Of a stretch of DNA of 29,581 bases, positions 7,361 to 14,927 are shown piece by piece. The notes below the pieces were generated by a model. That model was not told the origin of the DNA. It was given only the letters and a program-made list of their open reading frames with translations, and ran no database searches. The DNA lies in assembly GCA_021806765.1 (NCBI GenBank), contig JAJZQR010000028.1:1-29581 (forward strand), in the 5' to 3' direction. A program made the translations under genes and the position numbers. Positions within the stretch are counted from its first letter, which is position 1. Each line of letters starts with the position of its first letter. Source of the stretch: Chloroflexota bacterium (GTDB taxonomy: Bacteria > Chloroflexota > UBA6077).

Positions 7361-8944
7361 TTGGCCCTTGATGCTGGTTTCGAGATGAGGTTTGGCGACT
7401 GCCTGGCTCAGCTTATCGATAAGTACGGATGGAAACGTCCGCAGTTCGCCAAAGCTCTGGGGGAACATGGCGTTCACCCTACCCAAGTGCGCCGTTGGCT
7501 GCGCAATGAGAGAACCCCCAAGCTGAACTCGGGCTATTGGGAGAGGATAGCCGATCTGCTCGGGTTGAGTGAGGCGGACCGAGAGCATTTGCGGGACGCC
7601 CAGGTGCAGTCTCTCCAGGGAAGAGCGGAGATCGTGAGAACCCGCGACCAGAGGGGGCTCTGCCGGCTGCCAGAGATCGCCGGGTGGCAACTTGACCACC
7701 CCCAACCCGCTGGTAGTCCGTCGGCTCTGGATCGAGCCGTCCAGGAACCGGTCTTCAGGGGAATTCGTGGACGCCACAATCTGCTCAGGGCGGCGAGAGA
7801 ACTGATCGCGGCGGCCCCGGCGCCACCAGACAGCCACAATCGCGAGATTCTCTTGATGAGCCAAGGCGAGGATCCATTCCATGGGTTATTTGTCGATTCC
7901 GCATCAGCATCCGCGGTTCTTCATGCAGTGCTTGAGAAGGGCTACGACGTAACGCACCTCGTGCGGCTCGGTTCGGATGCGCGTCGGTCCGCCATCTTCG
8001 CGGAACGGATGCTAAAGCTACTGGCAACAGTGGGCCGCCATCGGCCGCACTACTTCCCAGAGTACCGCGTACATCGCGACCCTTACGAAATACTCGTAGT
8101 GCCGGGAAGAGGAGCACTCATTGGCTTGGCCACCAAGCGGCCCGATACCATCGACGCCGGGCTGGTGCTGGCTGATCCCCAACAAGTGCAGGTCGTTCGT
8201 TCCCATTTCGCAATGCTGAGGGCTCAGACCAGACCACTGCTGGTGACATACTCTGGCGGCAGGTTCACTCTCGAGTACTTGGAGGCTATCGTAAGAGCTG
8301 AGGAAAAGGAGGGAGATGACCTATCTTGCATGCCAGGGCTGGACTCGTACACTCAGCCTTACTCCTGGCTCGGGGACAACTCCAACTGGGCGAGAAGCCT
8401 CGTGGCTCGAAACATCGACTCAGGCTTGATGATCGATCTGCAAAGGCGGCGTCTCAACGCCTTCTACCAACAGGTTGAACGGTATCGGTTCTGGCAGATC
8501 TGCCCGAAGAAGGCGATCCTCCGATTGGTCCGGGAGGGCGAGGGCAACCCATTCGACTCGTACCACCAGGTCGCGTTGGGTGATCGCCTCGAGCAACTGG
8601 AAAACGTGATCGTGCTCCTGGACTCCTTCGACAACTACAGGCTGGCGCTGATCAGCGAGGCGGAGGAGAGAAGCTATCTGTCGGCGACCTGGTGGCAGGT
8701 GAAGTGGGATGTCAAAGGGGATCACAGGGTGTTGCTGGAACCCGGGTCTTCGGAAGAGAAGGATGGGGACAGGCAGCAGGGGCTGGAGATCCTGGAGCCC
8801 GTCGTGTGCAGGGCGTTTCGCGATCACTTCTTGGACCTGTTCGAGAACAGAATCAGCCCGCTGAGCAAAGACAAGCGCGAAGTAAGGCTCTTCTTGGAGG
8901 CTCAGACCGCTTGGCTCCGGAAGCGAGCCGGGAAAGACCGATAG
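7361..8944 (+). CDS. Large HTH-domain protein with unrecognised C-terminal region
   Basis: 527 residues from a TTG at 7361. The N-terminus is a lambda-repressor-like (XRE-type) helix-turn-helix at about 10-70, with HPTQVRRWLRNERTP as the recognition region, followed by DLLGLSEADREHL. Residues about 160-300 look like an alpha/beta sensor fold (ILLMSQG, GLFVDSA, YEILVVPG, ALIGLAT); a degenerate phospholipase-D-like or effector-binding domain is possible, but I see no HxK catalytic motif. The remainder (about 310-527) is mostly helical and ends in a charged region. No membrane helix or signal peptide. The start is unsure: AGGGGAG abuts the TTG, GGAT lies 7 nt away, and an ATG at 7385 also keeps the HTH whole. 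It diverges from the signalling operon and may regulate it. I do not recognise the exact family. Confidence 0.75.
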   Translation: MALDAGFEMRFGDCLAQLIDKYGWKRPQFAKALGEHGVHPTQVRRWLRNERTPKLNSGYWERIADLLGLSEADREHLRDAQVQSLQGRAEIVRTRDQRGLCRLPEIAGWQLDHPQPAGSPSALDRAVQEPVFRGIRGRHNLLRAARELIAAAPAPPDSHNREILLMSQGEDPFHGLFVDSASASAVLHAVLEKGYDVTHLVRLGSDARRSAIFAERMLKLLATVGRHRPHYFPEYRVHRDPYEILVVPGRGALIGLATKRPDTIDAGLVLADPQQVQVVRSHFAMLRAQTRPLLVTYSGGRFTLEYLEAIVRAEEKEGDDLSCMPGLDSYTQPYSWLGDNSNWARSLVARNIDSGLMIDLQRRRLNAFYQQVERYRFWQICPKKAILRLVREGEGNPFDSYHQVALGDRLEQLENVIVLLDSFDNYRLALISEAEERSYLSATWWQVKWDVKGDHRVLLEPGSSEEKDGDRQQGLEILEPVVCRAFRDHFLDLFENRISPLSKDKREVRLFLEAQTAWLRKRAGKDR

Positions 8945-9166
8945 TGCTCACCCTCGTTTCTGGCGATTCGCGCTCTCAGCTAAGGGAAAAGTTGACCACC
9001 TGGCTTAGCAGTTAGGCTCCGCCGTCCTGACGGAGTTGCACCTCCTGGAGTCGCTGACGACTCTCCCGGAATCTGTGGGACTCACCCTGGAAAAGCAGCA
9101 CGTGAGCATGGTGAGTCAGGAAGCTCATCAGACTCTCTTGGAACTGGAGCACTGGAGCCCAACCAC
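8945..9166. other. Intergenic region, nothing clear
   Basis: This gap separates the HTH gene from the GntR regulator promoter. A small GC hairpin (CCGT, loop CCTG, ACGG) lies near 9029-9040 without a T tract, so it is at best a weak terminator. Open frames here lack Shine-Dalgarno sites and family features. Confidence 0.4.
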
Positions 9167-9197
9167 TTGGCAGGTCATCGTATACTGTCGGTATACA
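9167..9197 (+). promoter_or_regulatory. GntR gene promoter overlapped by two GTATAC operators
   Basis: A possible sigma-70 promoter has TTGGCA (9167-9172) and TATACA (9192-9197) with a long 19-bp spacer. Two copies of GTATAC, at 9180-9185 and 9191-9196, lie within it, 11 bp apart. FadR-subgroup GntR regulators typically bind a GTM-(0-1 nt)-KAC core, and GTATAC fits this exactly. Binding here would block the promoter, so autorepression is the simple reading. Confidence 0.55.
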
Positions 9198-9219
9198 ATC
9201 CATGTACAAGAGGTTCTTG

Positions 9220-9894
9220 ATGTCCCGCGATGCTGTCTTGCCGGATAACGACCGCTGCAGCGGCACGAAGGTCTACCTGGCTCTGAGGTCCGCGATCATC
9301 TCAAACCAGTTCACCCCAGGCGAGGGTCTCGTGGAGCAGAAGCTGGCAGATCTCTATCAGGTGAGCCGGACTCCTGTCAGAGAGGCCCTGCAGCGACTGA
9401 CTAAGGATGGCCTCGTGGAGATGATCCCCAGACGGGGTGCTTTCGTCGCCCGATTCTCGATAGAGGATGCTGTGGAGATCTTCCGAATGCGGGAGGCGCT
9501 GGAAGGCATGGCTGCTCGCCTGGCGGCTGCCGCCATTCCGGATACAGAGATCGACCGGTTGCAGCAATCCCTCGCCTACGCGGCCTCGATGCCCGAAGCT
9601 TCTCGCCTTCAGGCGATGTACGACGCCGGAGGCTCAGTACACGACGCAATACTGGTGCACAGCCGCTCACCTCGGATGCGAGAGGCGGTCGGCAGCCTCG
9701 TTAGCCAGATAACTCGCCTCAGGGCTCTGGCGGTGACGGCGCCAGGGTGCATCGAGCAGAGCTTTCACCAGCACCTCGCGATCCTCGCTGCCTTGAAGGA
9801 CCGGAACCAGGACAGGAGCGAGCGCGCAATGAGAGAGCACATAGCAAGCACCCTCGAGACCATCACGCAAGTCATCATGGGAGGGTCCCGTTGA
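9220..9894 (+). CDS. GntR-family transcriptional regulator, FCD subgroup
   Basis: 224 residues. A winged helix-turn-helix at about 14-80 (LRSAIISNQFTPGEGLVEQKL through TPVREALQRL, ending in RRGAFV) precedes an all-helical FCD ligand-binding domain (about 88-215). The FCD domain keeps three histidines (SVHDAI, SFHQHLAIL, MREHI) of the usual metal/ligand site. FCD regulators commonly sense carboxylates and control catabolic genes beside them, which fits the next three genes. I chose the ATG at 9220 because AAGAGG lies 6 nt upstream; the ATG at 9202 has no Shine-Dalgarno site and sits close to the -10. The stop overlaps the TTG start of the next gene (TTGA at 9891-9894), so the two are translationally coupled. 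Confidence 0.9.
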   Translation: MSRDAVLPDNDRCSGTKVYLALRSAIISNQFTPGEGLVEQKLADLYQVSRTPVREALQRLTKDGLVEMIPRRGAFVARFSIEDAVEIFRMREALEGMAARLAAAAIPDTEIDRLQQSLAYAASMPEASRLQAMYDAGGSVHDAILVHSRSPRMREAVGSLVSQITRLRALAVTAPGCIEQSFHQHLAILAALKDRNQDRSERAMREHIASTLETITQVIMGGSR

Positions 9895-11057
9895 ACATCA
9901 GTATCAACTACCCCAGGCGCATCCAGAAGGTGCAGACATCCCTCGCCAAGCACGACATCGACGTCTACATCTCGATCCGCCAGGCGAGCTTGCACTACCT
10001 CCTCGGCGCATTCGCTCCCTGGCGAAGCGCGGTCGTCGTACCGAGGGAAGGCGATGCGGTGGCAGTCCTGTGGAACGCCGATGCCGCCCGCCTGAAGACG
10101 GACACCTGGTTCGACGACAGCCGAATCGTCGAGTGGGGCGACAAGCAGAACCCCGGTTTCATCACGACCATAGCCAAGGTCATCAAGGAGATGGGGCTGG
10201 GCAGCAAGCGAGTGGCAGCAGAACTGACCTGCGGCGGGCCGCGGGTAGCGCCTGGGCTGATGCTCGCCTTCGAGTACCAGCAACTGCTGGCTGCCCTGCC
10301 CGATGCCACCGTCGTGGACGGCACGGATGCCGTGGACGAGGTCATGGCCGTCAAGGAGAAAGAGGAGATAGAACTGCTCCGGCAGGCCGCGGCGATTGGC
10401 GACGTCGGGCTGCGAGCAGCTATCCGCGAGATCGAGATCGGCGTCACCGAGAACCACCTGGCCGGCGTCGGCGAATTGGCGATGCGAGATGCTGGGAGCG
10501 ACTGGAGTTGGTCGGTCACGGCCGGCAACGAGGTGGGTTCAGGATACCGTGCCTCCTACCCCATGGGGATCACCCAGCCTGCGACCGAGAAGCTGATCCA
10601 GCTCGGAGACATGGTCATCCTCGACTTCCATCCCATGTACCGTCTCTACTTCTGCGACCTCACAGCGAACGTTATAGTCGGCAAGCCCACTCCTCAGCAG
10701 CAGAAGATCGCGGACGTCTGGCAAGAGGCTGTGCAGGTACTCCTGCGTGGCATGACCCCGGGCAGCCGAGTGGCGGACGCGGCCGCGGCGGCCCACAGGT
10801 TCGTGGACGAGGCCGGGCTCGGCGAGTACCTGTGGCCCGCCTTCGGGCACGGCCTCGGCACCGACTCCCGTGTCCCACCCCTGATCAACGAGAAGAGCGG
10901 GGAGCTGTTCCTGGGCAACATGGTCGTAGCTGCCGGCATGCACATCTATTGGCCCGGCGTCGGAGGCATGCGTCTGGAGTTGCCGACCCTGGTGGCCCCG
11001 AAGGGCGGCATCCCGCTAGCCAAGACCCCGCTCTGCTTGCAGGTCCTGGACAAGTAG
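9891..11057 (+). CDS. M24-family (Xaa-Pro peptidase/creatinase-like) hydrolase
   Basis: 388 residues with the two-domain architecture of creatinase and prolidase: a creatinase-like N-domain (about 8-150) and a pita-bread catalytic domain (about 158-380). Metal-site positions seen are D245 in LDFHP, D256 in FCDLT, H320 in FGHGLG and E363 in MRLE. The usual glutamate of the IEPG motif is W354 here (YWPG), so one of the five normal metal ligands is missing. Such divergence occurs in M24 members that act on small non-peptide substrates, so a peptidase role is not assured. The TTG at 9891 was chosen because GGGAGGG sits 5 nt before it. It lies in the cluster of FCD regulator, enolase-superfamily enzyme and carboxylate-type binding protein, suggesting cleavage of a small C-N or C-S compound. 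Confidence 0.88.
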   Translation: MNISINYPRRIQKVQTSLAKHDIDVYISIRQASLHYLLGAFAPWRSAVVVPREGDAVAVLWNADAARLKTDTWFDDSRIVEWGDKQNPGFITTIAKVIKEMGLGSKRVAAELTCGGPRVAPGLMLAFEYQQLLAALPDATVVDGTDAVDEVMAVKEKEEIELLRQAAAIGDVGLRAAIREIEIGVTENHLAGVGELAMRDAGSDWSWSVTAGNEVGSGYRASYPMGITQPATEKLIQLGDMVILDFHPMYRLYFCDLTANVIVGKPTPQQQKIADVWQEAVQVLLRGMTPGSRVADAAAAAHRFVDEAGLGEYLWPAFGHGLGTDSRVPPLINEKSGELFLGNMVVAAGMHIYWPGVGGMRLELPTLVAPKGGIPLAKTPLCLQVLDK

Positions 11058-11160
11058 CACTGCAGGTCCAGGTCACTTCGCCGGGAGCGCAGCCGAGGTG
11101 GCCGCCCCCAATCATTCTTTGAGCATCTCTATCAACGGTCTAAGAATTGGGAGGAGACTA

Positions 11161-12345
11161 TTGAAGATCCGCGATGTGCGAACCATTCTGCTGACCGCGC
11201 CCATCCCCAAGGAGCATCAGTGGACCAGCGACTTCGGCACCGCGCTGGCCTTCAACGCGGCTATCGTAGTGATCGAGACCGACGAGGGGATCACGGGCTA
11301 CGCCGAGGCCAAGGGCACACCCCAGGTGATGAAGGCGATCATCGAGCACGAGCTCAAGCCGATTCTTGTCGGCCAGGACCCCACCAGGGTGCAGTACCTG
11401 TGGGAGCGAATGTTCAACGGCTTCCGCCTGGGCCTCTCCCTCTACTACGGCCGCTCCCAGCCGATAGCCACGGCCCCCGGCGAACTGATGTGCGCGATCA
11501 GCGGCATCGACGTAGCCCTCTGGGACATCGCCGGCAAGGCCGCTGGAGTCCCTATCTACAAGCTGATGGGCGGCGGCATGCGAACCCGCATCCGTGCCTA
11601 TGCCAGCGGCGGCCACGGACCTGCGGGGGAAATCGGCGAAGAGGTCGCCAGGTACGTCGAGAAGGGCTTCAAGGCCGTCAAGATGCGGGTTGGCGGTAGG
11701 GATCACCCGCGGATGGTGGACGGAGCGGTTCGCCGCGTGCGTGAGGCCCGGGAGGCCGTTGGACCCGAAGTAGAGATCATGCTGGACGCCCACGGCAGCA
11801 CCAACGTGGGGGATGCGATCAAGATCGCCCGTGCCCTCGAGCAGTTCGACATCACCTGGTACGAGGAGCCGGTCGTCTTCCACAACTTCGAGGGGCTGGC
11901 CGAGGTCCGTCACTCGACTCCCATCCCGGTGGCAACAGGAGAGAACCTCTATACCCGCTTCGCCTTCCGCGATCTTGCCCTGGCTCGTGCGGCTGATGTC
12001 TGGCAGCCGGACATGGCGATGGTGGGCGGCCTGACGGAGATGCTCCGCATCGCCAACCTGGCCAACGCGTTCGAGTTCTCGCTTGCACCTCACTCCTGGG
12101 GCAGCACCCTCCTGTGGGCGGCGAACCTCCAGCTCGCCGCGGCCGTGCCGAACTGCCTGATCTTCGAGTTCGGCCAGGCATACAACCTTCTCCTTACCGA
12201 CCTCGTGACGACGCCCGTCAGGGTGGAGAAGGACGGCTATGTGGAGATACCACAGGGACCCGGCCTCGGCGTGGAGATCGACCCCGACGCCGAGAAGCGA
12301 TATCCGTTCAACCCCAATCTGCCGGAGCGGATCGCAATCGTCTAG
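11161..12345 (+). CDS. Enolase-superfamily (mandelate racemase/muconate lactonizing-like) enzyme
   Basis: 394 residues. The capping domain (about 1-125) is followed by a (beta/alpha)7beta barrel. Catalytic features are K174-x-R176 at the end of strand 2 (KAVKMRV, where racemases have KxK), metal ligands D209 (MLDAHG), E235 (WYEEP) and E261 (TGEN), and the D284/H311 dyad (WQPDMA, LAPHSWG). This is the mandelate racemase subgroup, which abstracts the alpha proton of a carboxylate. KxR with the His-Asp dyad is common in sugar-acid dehydratases, so dehydration of an aldonic or aldaric acid is a reasonable guess. The TTG at 11161 follows GGGAGGAG by about 5 nt. It is about 100 bp downstream of the M24 gene with no terminator between, and about 70 bp before the binding-protein gene. 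Confidence 0.92.
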   Translation: MKIRDVRTILLTAPIPKEHQWTSDFGTALAFNAAIVVIETDEGITGYAEAKGTPQVMKAIIEHELKPILVGQDPTRVQYLWERMFNGFRLGLSLYYGRSQPIATAPGELMCAISGIDVALWDIAGKAAGVPIYKLMGGGMRTRIRAYASGGHGPAGEIGEEVARYVEKGFKAVKMRVGGRDHPRMVDGAVRRVREAREAVGPEVEIMLDAHGSTNVGDAIKIARALEQFDITWYEEPVVFHNFEGLAEVRHSTPIPVATGENLYTRFAFRDLALARAADVWQPDMAMVGGLTEMLRIANLANAFEFSLAPHSWGSTLLWAANLQLAAAVPNCLIFEFGQAYNLLLTDLVTTPVRVEKDGYVEIPQGPGLGVEIDPDAEKRYPFNPNLPERIAIV

Positions 12346-12414
12346 TCCAGTCGGCACCAGGTTAACGTCTTCTCAGCGATAGTTGCGCTTGTGCGCGAAA
12401 AGAAGGAGGGACAG

Positions 12415-13485
12415 TTGAAGCGTCTGGTAGTCTTATCTGTAGCCGTCCTCGCGGCAGCGAGCCTGCTGATCGCGGGGTGTGGCCAGTCAGCCCCAGCGCC
12501 GACCTCGGCGTCCGCATCCCCCACCAAGGCAACTGAGCAGGCAAAGCCCACGGAGCAGGCGAAAGCCGCTGCCCAACTCTCACCCGCCGCAAAGACGGAC
12601 TTCCCGGCCGGCAAGCCGATCAATATGATCGTGCCCTGGGCTGCTGGTGGACCAAACGACATCGTCAGCCGCGCATTGGCCGCGGGCATGGAGAAAGAGC
12701 TCAACACCTCCATTCCGGTCGTCAATAAGGCCGGCGCCGGCGGCCAAATAGGCATGACGGAGGCGGCGAATGCCAAGCCCGATGGCTACACCATCGTCAA
12801 TACCGCCCTGCCGAGCATCATCTCCACCTACCTGGAGGCCGACCGCAAGGCGACCTACAACCGGAAGAGCTTCCAGCCGATAGCCCTTCAGTCGGTGGAT
12901 CCGATCACCATCGCCGTCAAGGCCGACAGCCCCTACAAGACATTCAAAGACCTCATCGATGCGGCGAAGGCGAACCCGGAGAAGATCAAGGTCGCAGCCA
13001 ACGGCGTGATGAGCATCAATCACATGACGATCCTCCAACTCCAGAAAGCTGCCGGAGTCAAGTTCGCCATCGTGCAGTTCAACGGTGGCTCCGAGCAGCC
13101 GACGGCGCTGCTGGGGGGCCACGTCGACGTAGGCTTCGACCTGAGCGGCGTGTTCGTTCCCCAGATCAAGGCCGGCATGCTCCGCGCCCTGGCCATTGCC
13201 GACACCCAGGAGAACAAGTACCTTCCGGGCGTGCCGACGATCAAGTCCGCCGGATACGACGTCAACTTCTCTAGCCTGCGCGCCTTCAGCGTACGCTCCG
13301 ACACGCCCAAGCCAATTGTGGACATTCTGGCGGCTGCGGCTAAGAAGGTCATCACGAGCGACGCCCACGTGAAGAAGATGGAGGAAGCCGGCATCGGCGT
13401 CCGCTACATGGATCCTGACGGGGTTTCCAAGCTCTGGGCCGAGCAGGAAGACGTTGTCTCCAAGCTGATGGCCGAGAACAAGTAG
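12415..13485 (+). CDS. TctC/Bug-family tripartite tricarboxylate transporter binding lipoprotein
   Basis: 356 residues. A signal peptide with lipobox LIAGC near residue 20 and a Pro/Thr/Ala/Gln-rich spacer show a membrane-anchored extracellular lipoprotein. The mature part has the Bug/TctC fold: PINMIVPWAAGGPNDIVSR at the first ligand loop, NKAGAGGQIGM, DGYTIVNTALPS, and a second domain with GVMSINHMTILQL and HVDVGFD. These proteins bind carboxylates and feed TctA/TctB membrane subunits. No tctA or tctB is visible here; downstream the DNA is rearranged, so they may be elsewhere or lost. A TTG at 12415, 5 nt after GGAGGG, is a better start than the upstream GTG because it places Lys-Arg right before the hydrophobic segment. 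It is the last intact gene of the cluster, and its substrate probably feeds the enolase-superfamily enzyme. Confidence 0.92.
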   Translation: MKRLVVLSVAVLAAASLLIAGCGQSAPAPTSASASPTKATEQAKPTEQAKAAAQLSPAAKTDFPAGKPINMIVPWAAGGPNDIVSRALAAGMEKELNTSIPVVNKAGAGGQIGMTEAANAKPDGYTIVNTALPSIISTYLEADRKATYNRKSFQPIALQSVDPITIAVKADSPYKTFKDLIDAAKANPEKIKVAANGVMSINHMTILQLQKAAGVKFAIVQFNGGSEQPTALLGGHVDVGFDLSGVFVPQIKAGMLRALAIADTQENKYLPGVPTIKSAGYDVNFSSLRAFSVRSDTPKPIVDILAAAAKKVITSDAHVKKMEEAGIGVRYMDPDGVSKLWAEQEDVVSKLMAENK

Positions 13486-13574
13486 CACCACGCGATAGGG
13501 CAGCGTTCCACCGCGACCAAGTCACTGACAAAGTCGATCAAGCATTAGCATTGGAAAGGTTGCGAGAGAGCACA

Positions 13575-13795
13575 ATGAGACACGGGAGACTCAAGATTCT
13601 TCCGGTACTCGCCTTGTCAGGTCTTCTGCTCGCTGCGTGCGGTCAGCAACCTACAGCGCCGGCTCCAACCGCCAGCTAGGCTACCCAGCCCACGAAGGTG
13701 GCCGAGCCAACTGAAGCTGCTCCACCTTCGAGATCGAGATCGATGAGTCGGTCTTCGAGAAGTATCCGGGAATAGCTGGGCCCTGCTACGTGTAG
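13575..13795 (+). pseudogene. Broken lipoprotein gene fused to an orphan C-terminus
   Basis: The ATG at 13575 opens a clear lipoprotein signal (LLLAAC lipobox) and a Pro/Thr/Ala linker, which ends at a TAG at 13677-13679. Past the stop the same frame continues with linker-like residues (ATQPTKVAEPTEAAPP), so the amber codon interrupts an old gene. Near 13725 a different frame gives the end of another protein (FEIEIDESVFEKYPG, then AGPCYV and TAG at 13793-13795). The join looks like a large deletion between a second substrate-binding lipoprotein and an unidentified downstream gene. Nothing larger than a short peptide can be made. Confidence 0.6.
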
Positions 13796-13819
13796 ACTTC
13801 GGCAATCAAGAGAAGAAAC

Positions 13820-13869
13820 AGACTAGAGAAAAGCCCTTGAGTCCTGGCTCAAGGGCTTTTCTCTAGTCT
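13820..13869. terminator. Perfect 22-bp inverted repeat, 6-nt loop
   Basis: The arms at 13820-13841 and 13848-13869 are exact complements around the loop TCCTGG. The upper stem is GC-bearing (AAGCCCTTGAG). The right arm contains CTTTTCTC but there is no long T run after it. It lies between the broken lipoprotein and the transposase remnant, so it could end transcription from both sides. A link to the insertion-element end is also possible. Confidence 0.6.
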
Positions 13870-13971
13870 AGTTTCCGGTGCGAAATCTCAAGTAGTAGTA
13901 GCCTGACCTAGTGGCCCCCATTCGGTTGGTTGATGCTTGGCAAGGGCGGGTCGATGGTGTTGTTGATGTCG

Positions 13972-14697
13972 TCATCGGTTGGCCATAGCCCGGGAAATGG
14001 TGGACAGGTTGGCGGTGAGCACTCCCCAGCCCACCCATCGGCCAAAGCCTTCCTCTCCGCGGTCCCGACATCGGCCCAGGTATCCCCGTCGTTTGAGCAC
14101 GCTGATCCGTCCTTCCGATCCTGCTCGGAACCGCCTGGCACGCCGGAACCAGCCTTGCCCCTCGTGGACCTCGCGCTCGGGGCTCTTCCTTCCTGGTTTG
14201 GGCAAGGCCACTCGCCTCACCTCCATCGCCCGGGCAGCCTGCTCTGCCTGAGACGAGTAGACACCGCGATCCCCAGCAAACAGGTCCGGTGGACGGCCGA
14301 AGAGCCGTTGGTGATGCTCCAAGCTGGGGAGCGCCTGGGTGTCATCCCGAGGATTGCCCTTAAGCACCCGATAGCCGCTGACGATGCCCCCGTCCACCTC
14401 GTCCAGCCACACCTTGCGCCCGAACTCCGTCTCTCGGCCGAACTTGCCTCGACGGATGATGGCCGTGTGGGGCTCGAAGATGCTCACCAGCTTCTCACCA
14501 GCCGGCACCGGCTCCCCAGAGAGCACCCGCCGTCGGGTCTGGCTGACCACCTGCTCCACCAAGGGCAGGAAGCGGTCGATCTGTCGAGCGAGTCCTTCGG
14601 CGACACCCTGGGGCGTCTGGATCAACCGGTCGCGGACGGCCCGAGCTTGTTTCAGCGTAGCTTCGGCCACCCCGATCAATCGCTCATAGGCAGCTTG
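13972..14697 (-). pseudogene. ISNCY-type transposase, N-terminus missing
   Basis: The minus-strand frame keeps the catalytic part of a DDE transposase that I recognise as the ISNCY type: EKLVSIFEPHTAIIRRGKFG, then KVWLDEVDGGIVSGYRV, the FAGDRGVYS aspartate motif, LPKPGRKS, a WFRR repeat and RAGSEGRISVLKRRG with the catalytic glutamate. The C-terminus (WVGWGVLTANLSTISR) and a stop at 13972 look natural. The N-terminal helix-turn-helix part is absent: upstream of about 14697 the DNA instead matches a PadR repressor. There is no usable start, so the element is dead. Inverted terminal repeats and a target duplication were not identified. Confidence 0.8.
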
Positions 14698-14848
14698 CCG
14701 CGCCCCTCCAGCTCGCGCAGCATAGGGTAGAGGGAACCCCATAGCTGGCGCTGCCGAAGTAACCGACCAGGGTCTCCAACCGGCGCTTCAGTTCGTAGCC
14801 GTGCAGCGGCGCATCCTGGAGCAGCCCCAGGATGGGCAATTCGATCAC
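14695..14848 (-). pseudogene. PadR-family repressor, truncated at transposase junction and frameshifted
   Basis: A GTG at 14848, 5 nt after GGAGG, opens a PadR winged-helix start: IELPILGLLQDAPLHGYELK, RRLETL and FGSASYG. The conserved continuation SLYPMLRELEGRGKL is present but in another frame, showing a small indel near 14733-14741 (TATGGGGTTCCC). Right after it the sequence changes to the transposase remnant, so the rest of the helix and the C-terminal dimerisation helix are lost. An ATG at 14884 is in frame but has no ribosome site and lies over the operator-like motif. It follows the HlyD-like gene in the same direction and was probably its repressor. Confidence 0.75.
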
Positions 14849-14859
14849 GGGAGCCTCCG

Positions 14860-14877
14860 ATATATCGATTGGATACA
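14860..14877. promoter_or_regulatory. PadR operator-like motif at the padR start
   Basis: ATATATCGATTGGATACA here matches, in the same orientation, the two motifs at 15578-15595 and 15605-15622, with differences only at the centre and 3' end. It lies just upstream of the padR ribosome site, as expected for autoregulation. Confidence 0.55.
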
Positions 14878-14927
14878 CATGCATTGTAGCATGGGCATCC
14901 CCGCTTTCTGCCCCTGTGCCGGGATCG

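Noticed and set aside
7331..7882. Minus-strand frame opposite the start of the large HTH gene
   Set aside because: The plus frame has a clear helix-turn-helix; the minus frame shows no family feature and no ribosome site.
9747..9890. N-terminal extension of the M24 protein upstream of 9891
   Set aside because: The extra residues are the shadow of the GntR C-terminus; a TTG at 9891 has a strong ribosome site and begins the domain properly.
10070..11122. Long alternative plus frame over the M24 gene
   Set aside because: The translation is an Arg/Gly/Pro-rich shadow of the M24 gene without recognisable motifs.
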